From positions 1 to 64,000 of the forward strand of contig JAEWIR010000032.1 of the NCBI GenBank assembly GCA_023386965.1: a stretch of DNA of 64,000 nt, given 5' to 3'. Below the pieces are notes generated by a model that saw only the letters and a program-made list of their open reading frames with translations, made no database searches and had not been told where the DNA came from. Source of the stretch: Bacteroidota bacterium (lineage in GTDB: Bacteria; Bacteroidota; Bacteroidia; Flavobacteriales; Weeksellaceae). Both the position numbers and the translations under genes were made by a program. Positions 52,228-60,925 of this stretch are shown here, one piece after another (position 1 is the stretch's first letter; every line of letters starts with the position of its first letter).

Positions 52228-53196
52228 TTACTTTGTAAAGTGCCGGAAAATTAGCCATTTGCTCTGAAAATAACTGCTGATCTGCCGTCTTTGTCTGCGC
52301 TTTAAAGTGCCGGGAATATGCGCGTAAAATGAAAAGTGAGCGCGAAGCACTGCCCAGAAATGAGCCGGTCCCTGCCTGATTAGGAAATAGAAGGCTGCAA
52401 ATCCGTCCAGAATCATTCTGGCAGGCAGCACCCAAAGTAATTGGGTACGCGGTAAATTCTTCAGCAGCATGGTGAGATTATTCCGCATATTCAGATAGGT
52501 TTTCATTGGACTCTGCTTATTCAGGGTGCCGCCGCCTACATGATAAACCGCTGAGATACCGGTATACCAGATTTTATAACCTTCATTCTTCAGCCTCCAG
52601 CACAGATCAATCTCTTCCTGATGGGCAAAAAAACGTTCATCAAAACCATTAACTTCCCAAAATGCCGAAGACCTTACAAAAAGACAGCAGCCGGAAGCCC
52701 AAAAAATTTCTGTCTCATCGTTGAACTGCCCAAGGTCTGTGTCTAAATTCTCAAATACGCGTCCCCGGCAGTAAGGATAACCCAGATTGTCTATGAGACC
52801 ACCCGCAGCACCGGCATATTCAAATTGAGTAGGTGTATTATAATCAAGAATCTTAGGTTGGATGGCCGCAATGTTTTCATCACTTTCAAAAAGTTGCATG
52901 ACCGGCAGCAACCAGTTTTCTGTCACTTCAACATCAGAATTCAGCAGGCAGTAAATGTCCGCTTTTATTTTTTTTAAGCCTTCATTATATCCTCCGGCAA
53001 AACCAAAGTTTTGCCTGTTACAGATTATGTGAATAGACGGAAAATTTTCCTGAAGGTAATTTACAGAATGATCGGTAGAAGCGTTGTCAATTACGAAAAT
53101 CTCTGCACCTGCCGAGTTTTTTATTACAGTCGGCAGGAATTTCTGCAGCCAGTTCTTACCGTTCCAGTTCAGGATTACAATAGCTAAATGGCTCAC
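52228..53196 (-). CDS. Family 2 glycosyltransferase
   Basis: 322 residues from a GTG at 53196, which overlaps the preceding stop as GTGA (4 bp); the longer ATG form would overlap by 67 bp. GT2/rhamnosyltransferase-like: AIVILNWNGKNWL, VIDNASTDHSV, AGGYNEGLKKIKADIYCLLNSDVEVTE and the ASGCCLFVRSSAFWEVNGFDERFF loop, HQEEIDLCWRLKNEGYK. The C-terminus carries a short hydrophobic stretch. It probably adds a sugar to a surface glycan. It is translationally coupled to the acyltransferase gene. Confidence 0.9.
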   Translation of the reverse strand: MSHLAIVILNWNGKNWLQKFLPTVIKNSAGAEIFVIDNASTDHSVNYLQENFPSIHIICNRQNFGFAGGYNEGLKKIKADIYCLLNSDVEVTENWLLPVMQLFESDENIAAIQPKILDYNTPTQFEYAGAAGGLIDNLGYPYCRGRVFENLDTDLGQFNDETEIFWASGCCLFVRSSAFWEVNGFDERFFAHQEEIDLCWRLKNEGYKIWYTGISAVYHVGGGTLNKQSPMKTYLNMRNNLTMLLKNLPRTQLLWVLPARMILDGFAAFYFLIRQGPAHFWAVLRAHFSFYAHIPGTLKRRQRRQISSYFQSKWLIFRHFTK

Positions 53197-54095
53197 GCGG
53201 TTGATTTGTTTAGGGAGTCCGTTTTCAGAAGGCTCTTTATCAGCCCTGAATATTTCCACTTACGGTGGGACCAGAGATAGTTGTCAGGATTTTTTTTGAT
53301 GGTGTTTTCCAGCATTTTATGAAACTTCAAGACCACTTCATTTTCTGCGAATCTTTCTCCGTCCGGTTCAATCGTATGGTAGTTTACCTGGTAGAAACCT
53401 CTTTTAACCTTTTTCATTTCGCAGTATACGAACTGGAGGTTCAGTCTGGTGGCCAACTTGTCATATCCACGGAAAACAGGTGTAGGCTGGTTTAGAAATC
53501 CGATGCCCAGGTCCACCTGATGATGATTGGGGGTTTGGTCTGCTACGAACATATAGATTGTATCACCGTTATTGGGAGTTTTCAGTACATCCCGTATTAC
53601 ATCGCCTGCCTCCAGAGACAAATTTCCGTGAGCGTTGCGGATCGATCTTATTTTTTTATCCCAAAAAGCATTCTGCATTCTCCTGTACACTGGGCGGCAG
53701 CTGCTTTGAGGAACCATGGTAGCCAGGGCAGTAAACCATTCCCAGTTAAAAATATGGCCGGTGAGCATAATGATATTTTTGCCTTCAGCATGTGCGTTGC
53801 GGAAAACATCCCGGTTAATGTGCTGAACCCTCACCTTAAGTTCAGTAGTGGAAACGGTAAAGGCTTTAAGTGTTTCAACCAGGTAGTCTGAAAAGTTGCG
53901 GTAAAACTTCTTTCTTATCGTTTTGAGTTCGGACTCACTTTTTTCGGGAAAGGAATTCTTTAGGTTTTGAAGTACAACTGCCGTTCTGTAACGTACGAGG
54001 TAGAAGATAACAAAAAAAATGACGTCCGAAAAGACGTAAAGAACCCTCATGGGCAAACGGGAAAAGAGCAGAACAATGTTAAATAGAAAATTCAT
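53193..54095 (-). CDS. LpxL/HtrB-like lysophospholipid acyltransferase
   Basis: 300 residues with an N-terminal membrane anchor (about 1-35). The lipid A acyltransferase signature is seen in MLTGHIFNWEWFTALA (HX4E motif, usual GHxGNWE) with PVYRRMQNAFWDKKIRS, DVIRDVLKTPNNGDTIYMFVADQTP and GIGFLNQPTPVFRG. It transfers a secondary acyl chain to lipid A at the inner membrane or is a Bacteroidota relative with that fold. It is co-transcribed with the glycosyltransferase. Confidence 0.88.
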   Translation of the reverse strand: MNFLFNIVLLFSRLPMRVLYVFSDVIFFVIFYLVRYRTAVVLQNLKNSFPEKSESELKTIRKKFYRNFSDYLVETLKAFTVSTTELKVRVQHINRDVFRNAHAEGKNIIMLTGHIFNWEWFTALATMVPQSSCRPVYRRMQNAFWDKKIRSIRNAHGNLSLEAGDVIRDVLKTPNNGDTIYMFVADQTPNHHQVDLGIGFLNQPTPVFRGYDKLATRLNLQFVYCEMKKVKRGFYQVNYHTIEPDGERFAENEVVLKFHKMLENTIKKNPDNYLWSHRKWKYSGLIKSLLKTDSLNKSTA

Positions 54096-54105
54096 GGGCA
54101 GTTTG

Positions 54106-54113
54106 CAAATGTA
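54106..54113 (-). promoter_or_regulatory. Promoter -7 element of the acyltransferase/glycosyltransferase operon
   Basis: Minus-strand TACATTTG matches TAnnTTTG; predicted start ~54102, 7 nt before the ATG. Confidence 0.55.
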
Positions 54114-54182
54114 CTACATAATAAGGAAATGGACAGAAATTTGCAGATGCATTACTTTTCAGTTAATTTTATACTCATGAAT

Positions 54183-54731
54183 ATGAAAAATATCAGTGCC
54201 ATTGTGCTAGCAGTCTTTCTTTCTGCCGCATGTAGTAAAAATACGGAAACGGATAAGACCCTCAAAGATGTTAAAGTGCCAGACAGTACAGTCGCCGCTA
54301 CCGAAAAAATGAAAACAGAGGCTGAAAAAGGTAAGCTTCCCAAACCTTATCGACCTGAAGAAGATGCTGAAGCCCGTATAGCGGAACTGATCGCACAGGC
54401 ACAGAAGGAGGACAAAAATATTATAATGCAGGCGGGTGGTAACTGGTGTATTTGGTGCCTGCGTTTCATTAATTATATTCAGACATCGCCGGAACTTAAT
54501 TCAGTTGTTGATGAAAATTACCTGTTTTATCATCTCAATTATTCACCTGAAAATAAGAACGAAGAAGTATTCAGCAAATACGGTGATCCGGGTGAAAAGT
54601 ATGGGTATCCGGTTTTCATCGTACTGGATAAGAACGGCAAGCTGATCCATACCCAGGACAGTGCGGTACTGGAGGAGGGTAAGGGTTACAGCAAGGACAA
54701 AGTGATGGCTTTTCTGGACAAATGGAAATAA
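54183..54731 (+). CDS. Thioredoxin-fold lipoprotein
   Basis: 182 residues from ATG 54183 (an ATG two codons upstream is equally possible). The lipobox is LSAACS. After a charged Lys/Glu linker comes a thioredoxin domain with QAGGNWCIWCLRF (CxxC, about residues 92-95), similar to DsbD-gamma/thiol-disulfide proteins, then YGDPGEKYGYPVFIVLDKNGK with the cis-Pro. It likely handles disulfides at the periplasmic face. Partner unknown. Single gene, ending at a bidirectional terminator. Confidence 0.88.
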   Translation: MKNISAIVLAVFLSAACSKNTETDKTLKDVKVPDSTVAATEKMKTEAEKGKLPKPYRPEEDAEARIAELIAQAQKEDKNIIMQAGGNWCIWCLRFINYIQTSPELNSVVDENYLFYHLNYSPENKNEEVFSKYGDPGEKYGYPVFIVLDKNGKLIHTQDSAVLEEGKGYSKDKVMAFLDKWK

Positions 54732-54734
54732 GAA

Positions 54735-54763
54735 AAGGCGGCTCTCAAATATGTAGCCGCCTT
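54735..54763. terminator. Bidirectional terminator
   Basis: 9-bp perfect stem AAGGCGGCT / AGCCGCCTT (54735-54743, 54755-54763) between convergent genes. Confidence 0.75.
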
Positions 54764-54787
54764 ACTTGTACTTTTTCTATAAACGAA

Positions 54788-55285
54788 TCAGATTAGTTGT
54801 TCCATACTTGAAACACTTCTGTTCTTTTGATATTCTTCGAGCTTCTGGCGTACAAATCTTAAAACAAACGGAGCTAAGTAAATAAGAGCTGCACCAATAA
54901 GTTTGTTTTTCCAGCTGGTACTGCGAAGGCTCTTTCGCGCATAATTTCCCACCAGCGCAACTATGCCCAGTTTCAGCGCGTCTTCCACAGCCCCGGACTT
55001 CGCAGCAGTATCAGCAAAACCCAAAACGGCATTTCTGCTTAATAGCTGTTCTTTCACTCCTGTACTTATCCTGCGCATAATCTCTTCCTTCTTCAGTGCC
55101 ACGGTGCGTTCGCCGTTCTCATCAATTTCCTCTTTCAGAAACTGATCGGTGAAGCCATTCGTGAAGGCGCTGAGACTTTCTTTGGTATTGTCAAAAGTGA
55201 GCAGGTCTTCCATTTCAGAGACCTCCTTCTTCAACAGAGCCTTCTTTCGCCTTAGTTCTTCCAGATTGCTGTATTTCGTACCCAT
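54788..55285 (-). CDS. Conserved hypothetical protein of the YtxH/holin-X operon
   Basis: 165 residues. The N-terminal ~35 residues are a coiled coil (NLEELRRKKALLKKEVSEMEDL). The middle is mixed, and a hydrophobic segment near the C-terminus (NKLIGAALIYLAPFVLRFV) could be a membrane anchor. I do not recognise a family. Its start overlaps the stop of the holin-X gene by one base (TAATG), so the two are translated together. It probably serves the envelope-associated function of the group. Function unknown. Confidence 0.75.
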   Translation of the reverse strand: MGTKYSNLEELRRKKALLKKEVSEMEDLLTFDNTKESLSAFTNGFTDQFLKEEIDENGERTVALKKEEIMRRISTGVKEQLLSRNAVLGFADTAAKSGAVEDALKLGIVALVGNYARKSLRSTSWKNKLIGAALIYLAPFVLRFVRQKLEEYQKNRSVSSMEQLI

Positions 55286-55599
55286 TAGTCCGGTGTATTA
55301 AACATTTTTATCAGTTTATTGGAAATCATATCCTTGATGGATTTTCCTGCAAAAATAAGTATAAGTATAATCAGCAGATAAAATCCGGCCACGATCAGGA
55401 ATCCATATGCATAACTGTCCAAAGCCGCACCAATTAAAAGTGCTATACCAATATTGAGCAGTATCAGAAAAAAAAGTGCAAAAACAGCCATCACAACCGC
55501 AAGAATAATGGTCGAGACCGTAAGCACACCTTTTTCGGTTGCTTCCATTTTAAGCAGGTCAACACGCTTCAAGGCGTAATCTTTTAAAAGGTCCAGCAT
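55285..55599 (-). CDS. Holin-X family (PF07332-like) membrane protein
   Basis: 104 residues. A short amphipathic N-terminus (LLKDYALKRVDLLKMEA) is followed by two long membrane helices (about 28-55 and 62-85) and a basic C-terminus, matching the putative actinobacterial holin-X/phage-holin superfamily III proteins. These are host envelope proteins, often in stress operons with YtxH, rather than true phage holins. It follows ytxH after an intervening terminator hairpin. Confidence 0.8.
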   Translation of the reverse strand: MLDLLKDYALKRVDLLKMEATEKGVLTVSTIILAVVMAVFALFFLILLNIGIALLIGAALDSYAYGFLIVAGFYLLIILILIFAGKSIKDMISNKLIKMFNTPD

Positions 55600-55613
55600 A
55601 ATAAATGGGTTTC

Positions 55614-55646
55614 AGTTAAAAAAAAAGGAACATTTCTGTTCCTTTT
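55614..55646 (-). terminator. Intra-operon terminator after the YtxH gene
   Basis: 10-bp perfect stem AAAAGGAACA / TGTTCCTTTT (55623-55632, 55637-55646); the minus strand continues into a long T-run. It probably reduces expression of the two downstream genes relative to YtxH. Confidence 0.8.
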
Positions 55647-55666
55647 ATAGCGGAGTTGTAAACGTG

Positions 55667-56047
55667 TTACTTAAGACCGTCCAGTTCAGTTTCAACATCT
55701 TTTACTACGTCTGTAGCCTGAGCCATCGCCTGGTCTTTATATTTGTCGTAGCCTTCACGTACTGTGTGTGCCACATTATCAACTGTTTCCCTGAAGGTGG
55801 AAGAAATATTACCGTACTGATCCTTTACCAAACCGGATACTTCACTGTATTTCTCCTTCGCTTTTTCTGTAACTTTACCATACTGGTCTACAGCCTGGTC
55901 TTTCAGGTCATTAGCTTTCTCCTTAATTTTTTTTCTGGTTTCCTTACCTTCTTCCGGTGCATAAAGCATCCCCAGCACTACACCTGCTGCAGCACCTGCC
56001 AGTAATCCTGCTAAAACCGCTGCTGCATTGTTACCTTTTTTCGACAT
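55667..56047 (-). CDS. YtxH-domain protein
   Basis: 126 residues. An N-terminal Ala/Gly-rich membrane segment (AAAVLAGLLAGAAAGVVLGMLYAPEEGKETR) is the YtxH signature. The rest is a long charged amphipathic coiled coil with repeated YDKYKD/YGKVTEKAKE-type units, like LEA or apolipoprotein helices. YtxH proteins are general-stress and envelope associated. It is the promoter-proximal gene of a three-gene minus-strand group. Confidence 0.85.
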   Translation of the reverse strand: MSKKGNNAAAVLAGLLAGAAAGVVLGMLYAPEEGKETRKKIKEKANDLKDQAVDQYGKVTEKAKEKYSEVSGLVKDQYGNISSTFRETVDNVAHTVREGYDKYKDQAMAQATDVVKDVETELDGLK

Positions 56048-56140
56048 CTTATTTAATTTTAAATTGTTAGAGTATTAATTGAACAATTCATTTTCAACAA
56101 TATACATACCAAAGGGTATTATGTCACTCATAAAAAAACG

Positions 56141-56812
56141 TTAAAACTCCTTGATGTAGGACGTTATAAGAGAAATAGTCTCTTCCTTATTCAGATAAGT
56201 GTTGTCTATCAGTATGGCGTCTGCCGCTTTTTTCAGTGGTGCTGTTTCGCGTTCGCTGTCTATCCTGTCACGTGTTACCAGATTTTCGCGAACTGCCATT
56301 TTGTCGATGATGACTCCCTGGTTTGTCAGTTCCAGATGCCGGCGGTTAGTGCGCTCATCTACACTGGCGGTCAGGAAAAACTTGTAATCGGCATCTGGCA
56401 GAACTACTGTTCCGATGTCGCGTCCATCCATTATCATTCCTCCGGCCGCTGCACCTTTACGCTGCAGGTCCAGCAGGTAGTTGCGGACTTCCGCCTGTTT
56501 GGCCACCAAACTCACAAAACCCGATATCTCAGGTTCGCGGATCTCCGCCGTTATATCCTGTCCGTTCAGAAAGAGGACCAGCGTTCCGGAAATATTCCGA
56601 AATTCAAGATTAATGGAAGGCAGTTCACCCATCAGGCAGGCGAAATCAATCTCCCCATTTTTAAAGCAGTGATGAAGTGCGTAGTAAGTTACCGCCCTGT
56701 ACAATGCACCGGTATCCATATGTACGAGTCCCAGCCGGGCAGCGATGGCTTTGGAAATGGAGCTCTTTCCTGTAGACGAAAATCCGTCTATTGCGATTAC
56801 AGGTTTTCTCAT
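56141..56812 (-). CDS. cmk: Cytidylate kinase Cmk
   Basis: 223 residues from ATG 56812 (MRKPVIAIDG). Phosphorylates CMP/dCMP with ATP. Walker A GFSSTGKSSISKAIA (about 10-18), DTGALYRAVTYYALHH, MDGRDIGTVVLPDADYKFFLTASVDERTNRR and SERETAPLKKAADAILIDNT (LID and C-terminal motif) are all present. It lies 69 bp after porQ in the same orientation; the porQ-cmk pair is common in Bacteroidota. Confidence 0.95.
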   Translation of the reverse strand: MRKPVIAIDGFSSTGKSSISKAIAARLGLVHMDTGALYRAVTYYALHHCFKNGEIDFACLMGELPSINLEFRNISGTLVLFLNGQDITAEIREPEISGFVSLVAKQAEVRNYLLDLQRKGAAAGGMIMDGRDIGTVVLPDADYKFFLTASVDERTNRRHLELTNQGVIIDKMAVRENLVTRDRIDSERETAPLKKAADAILIDNTYLNKEETISLITSYIKEF

Positions 56813-56881
56813 AATGCAAAAGTCGGCCAAAAATTTAAATTATGGAAATGAAAACAGTAACCCTGCGGACGCAAGAGGTTT

Positions 56882-57871
56882 TTAGTATCTGTTTCCGCTC
56901 ATGTCCAGCGAAATGCCCAGCATATTCATATTTCCGGCAGCATGATAACGTACGTGGGAATAATCGATACGGAGACTGTTGAATTTCACGCCGAAACCCG
57001 CGCTCAGACCTGCAAAGCTGCGCTGGTCCACGACAGAAAGTTCGTTGCCGCGTTTCACATTATAGCCCAAACGGATGTTAAAGGTGCTTTCGGGAAATAT
57101 CTCGGCACCGAAGGAAATATGATCAAGTATTTTTCTGCCAAATCCGGTTTCCTGGCCGTTGCTGTTATATTCGGACGAAATATCAAATTGCTGAAGGTCA
57201 TGTGCAGTGATGGTGATTGCTGCGGGGAACTTTTTAAGGATCCGTGTGTATCCCAGGTCTACCCGGAAGGGCAGGTTTTCCCTTTCTCCATTAAAGGATT
57301 TGAATTGGTAACCAAAATTTCGGGCTACAACGCCAATGGTCTCATTCGTTTTTTTGAAATGATAGGTGACGCCAAAATTTCCTGCGACAGCCATGGAGGT
57401 ATAGCTGTCAATTTTTGCATTCACCAGATTCACACTGGCACCAATGGTCCATTCATCCTCAAACTGATAGGCATAACCCGCTCCGATCGCTGCGTCATAG
57501 GCCCCGAATTCACCGTTTTCGAAACCGGCTTCATCGGTTCTGGGCATCCGGCCATAATCCATGTACCGGGCGTTGGCGGTAATCAGATGGCCTTCTTCGA
57601 AGGCATGCGCGTAATTTACAGTACCGTATTTGGATCCTGCCAGATAAGTTGCGGCATTCACGGAAATTTGTTTATGCATGTCCAGGTTAAGAAGTGCAGG
57701 GTTCACCGCAGCAAAATTGACGTCATGGTCACGTACTGAAACTGCATCTCCTCCCAGAGCGGCCTGCCGGGCAGAAACCGGAAGATTGAGAAAAGGATAT
57801 ACATTCTCACCCGTTTGCGCGGACACAGTAATGCCCACCAGGAGCAACGCAGAAATTATAATCTTCTTCAA
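56882..57871 (-). CDS. porQ: Type IX secretion system protein PorQ
   Basis: 329 residues starting at TTG 57871 (no ATG is available in frame near the signal peptide). Signal peptide MKKIIISALLLVGITVSAQ; then an outer-membrane barrel of the PorV/PorQ family: FLNLPVSARQAALGGDAVSV, AAVNPALLNLDMHKQISVN and repeated barrel strands ending SLDMSGNRY. PorQ works with PorU/PorV/PorZ in attaching T9SS cargo to the surface. The gldJ end and a T9SS substrate elsewhere in the window fit this. Confidence 0.88.
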   Translation of the reverse strand: MKKIIISALLLVGITVSAQTGENVYPFLNLPVSARQAALGGDAVSVRDHDVNFAAVNPALLNLDMHKQISVNAATYLAGSKYGTVNYAHAFEEGHLITANARYMDYGRMPRTDEAGFENGEFGAYDAAIGAGYAYQFEDEWTIGASVNLVNAKIDSYTSMAVAGNFGVTYHFKKTNETIGVVARNFGYQFKSFNGERENLPFRVDLGYTRILKKFPAAITITAHDLQQFDISSEYNSNGQETGFGRKILDHISFGAEIFPESTFNIRLGYNVKRGNELSVVDQRSFAGLSAGFGVKFNSLRIDYSHVRYHAAGNMNMLGISLDMSGNRY

Positions 57872-57888
57872 AATGCGGTTATCTATTG

Positions 57889-57896
57889 CAAAAATA
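57889..57896 (-). promoter_or_regulatory. Promoter -7 element of porQ-cmk
   Basis: Minus-strand TATTTTTG matches TAnnTTTG; predicted start ~57885, 14 nt before the TTG start. Confidence 0.5.
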
Positions 57897-57980
57897 ATTC
57901 TTTTCTATACTTATCAAAATTTTTAGCAAATTATTTGGTCTAAACTGATGGAATTACCAACTGTTTTATAGTCATTTCGT

Positions 57981-57988
57981 TATATTTG
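57981..57988 (+). promoter_or_regulatory. Promoter -7 element of pyrH-frr
   Basis: TATATTTG is a perfect TAnnTTTG; leader of ~42 nt to the pyrH ATG. Confidence 0.6.
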
Positions 57989-58033
57989 CAGCACGAAAAC
58001 AGACTTATAATCCCACCTGAGACCCTATTGGAA

Positions 58034-58741
58034 ATGAAATATAAAAGAATCTTGCTGAAACTGAGCGGTGAAGCCCTTATGGGAAACCTGCCCTACGGAA
58101 TTGATAATGAAAGGCTGAAAGAATATGCACAGGAAATTAAGCAGGCCGTAGATGTGGGCTGTGAAGTAGCAGTGGTTATAGGCGGAGGAAATATATTTCG
58201 TGGTGTAGCAGGTGCGGCCAAAGGAATGGACCGTGTACAGGGCGACTATATGGGTATGCTGGCCACCGTGATAAACGGAATGGCTTTGCAGGGCGCCCTG
58301 GAAGATGCCGGTGTGAAAACCCGTCTTCAGAGTGCAATCGAAATGGACAAAGTGGCTGAACCATTCATTAAGAGAAGGGCTGTAAGGCATTTGGAAAAAG
58401 GTCGTGTAGTCATTTTCGGCGCCGGGACCGGTAATCCGTACTTCACCACCGATACTGCCGCAACCCTGCGTGCAATTGAGATCGGTGCCGACGTAATTTT
58501 GAAAGGAACCCGCGTTGACGGTATCTACGACAGCGATCCGGAAAAAAACTCCGATGCGAAAAAATTCAACTCCCTTACATTCGATGAGGTGTTCGACAGG
58601 AACCTGAAGGTCATGGACATGACCGCATTCACTCTCAGTCACGAGAATAAGCTACCGATCGTGGTATTTGATATGAACCGTGCCGGAAATCTTCTTAAAA
58701 TTGTTGAAGGCGAGAGAATAGGGACGCTGGTAGATTTATAG
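58034..58741 (+). CDS. pyrH: UMP kinase PyrH
   Basis: 235 residues from ATG 58034 ([15 protein letters not shown]); an upstream TTG in frame overlaps the promoter. Amino-acid-kinase fold: [59 protein letters not shown] and [14 protein letters not shown]. Converts UMP to UDP in pyrimidine nucleotide synthesis. frr follows 24 bp downstream, the usual bacterial pairing. Confidence 0.97.
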   Translation: MKYKRILLKLSGEALMGNLPYGIDNERLKEYAQEIKQAVDVGCEVAVVIGGGNIFRGVAGAAKGMDRVQGDYMGMLATVINGMALQGALEDAGVKTRLQSAIEMDKVAEPFIKRRAVRHLEKGRVVIFGAGTGNPYFTTDTAATLRAIEIGADVILKGTRVDGIYDSDPEKNSDAKKFNSLTFDEVFDRNLKVMDMTAFTLSHENKLPIVVFDMNRAGNLLKIVEGERIGTLVDL

Positions 58742-58765
58742 ATCATTTAACTAAAATATTTTATT

Positions 58766-59320
58766 ATGGAAGAATTGGATATGATTAAGGATATGGTGAA
58801 GCAGGAAATGGATGCAGCAATTAAGCACCTGGACCATGCTTTCCAGAAAATCCGTGCCGGCCGTGCCTCCACATCTATGGTGCAGGATGTAATGGTAGAA
58901 TACTATGGTGCCTTAACACCGCTGAACCAGGTAGCCAACGTTTCCGTTCCGGATGCCATGACCATTTCCATACAACCCTGGGACAGAAGCGCTGTAGGTG
59001 CTATAGAAAAGGCAATTGTAAATTCCAACCTGGGCTTTGCCCCATCCAATAACGGAGATACTATTATTCTGAATGTGCCGCCACTTACTGAAGAGAGAAG
59101 GCGCGATCTTGCCAAACAGGCAAAAGGGGAGTCCGACCAGACAAAGATTACGGTTAGAAATGCGCGACAGGACGGCATGAAGGAACTGAAAAAACTGGAC
59201 GGGGTTTCCGAAGACCTGATTAAGGACATGGAAAGCCAAATTCAGGACATGACCGACAGTTACGTTAAACTTTGTGACGAACACCTGAAAACAAAAGAGG
59301 CTGATATTATGAAAGTCTGA
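58766..59320 (+). CDS. frr: Ribosome recycling factor
   Basis: 184 residues, standard length. Splits the post-termination ribosome with EF-G. Seen: AIKHLDHAFQKIRAGRASTSMVQDVMVEYYG at the start, LNQVANVSVPDAMTISIQPWDRS, NLGFAPSNNGDTIILNVPPLTEERRRDLAK and the final helix of domain I. It ends the pyrH-frr operon before a very stable hairpin. Confidence 0.97.
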   Translation: MEELDMIKDMVKQEMDAAIKHLDHAFQKIRAGRASTSMVQDVMVEYYGALTPLNQVANVSVPDAMTISIQPWDRSAVGAIEKAIVNSNLGFAPSNNGDTIILNVPPLTEERRRDLAKQAKGESDQTKITVRNARQDGMKELKKLDGVSEDLIKDMESQIQDMTDSYVKLCDEHLKTKEADIMKV

Positions 59321-59341
59321 TATAATCAGATATTATTTTGA

Positions 59342-59386
59342 ATAAACCGGGCGGAGCTGCACATTGTGCAGCTCCGCCCGGTTTAT
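59342..59386. terminator. 21-bp perfect hairpin after frr
   Basis: Positions 59342-59362 pair perfectly with 59366-59386 around an ATT loop; the stem is G+C-rich in the middle with A/T ends. It separates convergent frr and the LptF/G gene, so it can end both transcripts. It is longer than any other terminator stem in the window. Confidence 0.85.
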
Positions 59387-59397
59387 GTAATCTGTTA

Positions 59398-60858
59398 TTA
59401 CTGATAACGCTGATGTTCCTTTTCTTTGCTGAAGATCCTGATAAGCGGTTTGAAAAGTGATTTGTACTTCTCCGCATCAAATAGTTGTGAGTCTGTAAGC
59501 GCTTTGTAGGTGAGCCAGAGACTGAATGGAAAGAGGATCATATTGGGAATCCAGGCAGCCAGAAACGGGTTCAGGGTGCCGTTCCAAGCCAGATTTTCTA
59601 CTGAGATGTTCATTACGTAAAATATAATGAAGATAACGATGGCTATGACCACCGGTAAACCCATACCCCCTTTCCGGATAATGGAACCCAGGCTGGCGCC
59701 AATCAAAAAGAATATGATGCACGTCACGGAATAGGCAATGATCCGCTGCTGATAGAGCACTACGCGGCTGAAGCTTTTGATGGTGGGAAGCATTTGCTGC
59801 TCGCGGTTCTTTATGTTCAACTTCAGCGTTTCAATTTTCTGGTATGCCCCTGCAAGCGCCCGCAGCTGGACGTCCTGCTTCAGCGTGTCCATGCGAACCT
59901 GTGTTTTTAGCTGTCCCGGCGGTACCTTTTTTTTGTCAATGTAAGTCATGTAAGGGTTCACCTGGCTCACAAGATCCACATTGATGTTGTTGAACATCCT
60001 TGTATTTTCGTCCTTCGTCCTGTTTATGGTTGTGGTGAGTTGGTTATAGGTCTGGAACCTGTAATCATCGGTAATCTTTTCTTCCTCAATGGCTTTGTTG
60101 ATGATTTCGCTGATGTCAAAATGGGACGTTAGGGTATCGAATTTAATGGCCTGGTCCGGCTGTTTGTTTCTCGCTTCGAAATTCTGGTTGGCAATCTGGT
60201 CTTCGAAAACATATCCGTTGAAGAGGATTAGCTTAAGATAATTCTGGTTTTCGGTGGATGGGGCTAGCTTACCGAGGTGGGCACGGATGGACTGCTGGTT
60301 TTCGTAGGAATTGGCTTTTTTATGAATGTAAATACCTTCCAAATTCTCGCCGTTCTCGCCACTGATTTTGTCAAATTTTACAAGATAGCCCGGGATCTGG
60401 TCTATAAACTGCCCGGGAGTGAAGTTCAGAGCCGGCCGAGACTGCACGATATTATAGAGCATATTCTTGGCCTTTCGCTGGAAGTCCGGTGTAATATTAT
60501 TCTGAAATAAAAAAAGAGTAAACGAAAGGAAAACCGACACAAAGAAAAGGGGAGTCATCACCCGGGTGAGTGAGATTCCGGCGGCTTTCATTGCGGCCAG
60601 TTCATATCGTTCACCCAGTTCACCAAAGGTCATTATGGAGGAAAGCAGGATCGTAAGCGGCAGTACAAGATTAATGACACCTACGCCATAGTAGAAAAGC
60701 AGCTTGATAATTTCCCAATAGCTAAGGCCTTTGCCCATAAACTGCCCAAGCTGTATCCATACGATGTTAACGATGAATATAAAAAAGAGTACGCTGAAGA
60801 TAAAAAAGAACGGACCGAAAAAAGTTTTTATAATGTAACGGTCTAATAATTTAAACAT
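59398..60858 (-). CDS. LptF/LptG-family permease (YjgP/YjgQ)
   Basis: 486 residues. Three membrane helices at the N-terminus (about 12-120), a large periplasmic domain with KLNIKNREQQ-type helices, and three C-terminal helices, the YjgP/YjgQ layout. LptF and LptG form the inner-membrane channel of the LPS export ABC transporter with LptB. Signatures: LDRYIIKTFFGPFF at the start, LPLTILLSSIMTFGELGERYELAAMKAAGIS (coupling helix). Bacteroidota homologues are longer than those of Proteobacteria. LolA is transcribed just upstream. F or G cannot be told apart here. Confidence 0.93.
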   Translation of the reverse strand: MFKLLDRYIIKTFFGPFFFIFSVLFFIFIVNIVWIQLGQFMGKGLSYWEIIKLLFYYGVGVINLVLPLTILLSSIMTFGELGERYELAAMKAAGISLTRVMTPLFFVSVFLSFTLFLFQNNITPDFQRKAKNMLYNIVQSRPALNFTPGQFIDQIPGYLVKFDKISGENGENLEGIYIHKKANSYENQQSIRAHLGKLAPSTENQNYLKLILFNGYVFEDQIANQNFEARNKQPDQAIKFDTLTSHFDISEIINKAIEEEKITDDYRFQTYNQLTTTINRTKDENTRMFNNINVDLVSQVNPYMTYIDKKKVPPGQLKTQVRMDTLKQDVQLRALAGAYQKIETLKLNIKNREQQMLPTIKSFSRVVLYQQRIIAYSVTCIIFFLIGASLGSIIRKGGMGLPVVIAIVIFIIFYVMNISVENLAWNGTLNPFLAAWIPNMILFPFSLWLTYKALTDSQLFDAEKYKSLFKPLIRIFSKEKEHQRYQ

Positions 60859-60862
60859 CCTT

Positions 60863-60870
60863 CAAAATTA
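60863..60870 (-). promoter_or_regulatory. Promoter -7 element immediately before the LptF/G gene
   Basis: Minus-strand TAATTTTG matches TAnnTTTG and ends 4 nt before the ATG at 60858, so the transcript would be nearly leaderless. Confidence 0.4.
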
Positions 60871-60873
60871 AGA

Positions 60874-60904
60874 AAAAGCCACAAAGAATTGCTTTGTGAC
60901 TTTT
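60874..60904 (-). terminator. Terminator of lolA
   Basis: 13-bp stem with one mismatch (60874-60886 / 60892-60904), minus strand ending in a T-run. It isolates lolA from the LptF/G gene. Confidence 0.8.
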
Positions 60905-60925
60905 ATATTTATTATTGTTCTTTAC

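Noticed and set aside
55285..55599. Prophage holin
   Set aside because: No phage structural, lysis or integrase genes nearby; the gene sits with YtxH in a host-type envelope operon.
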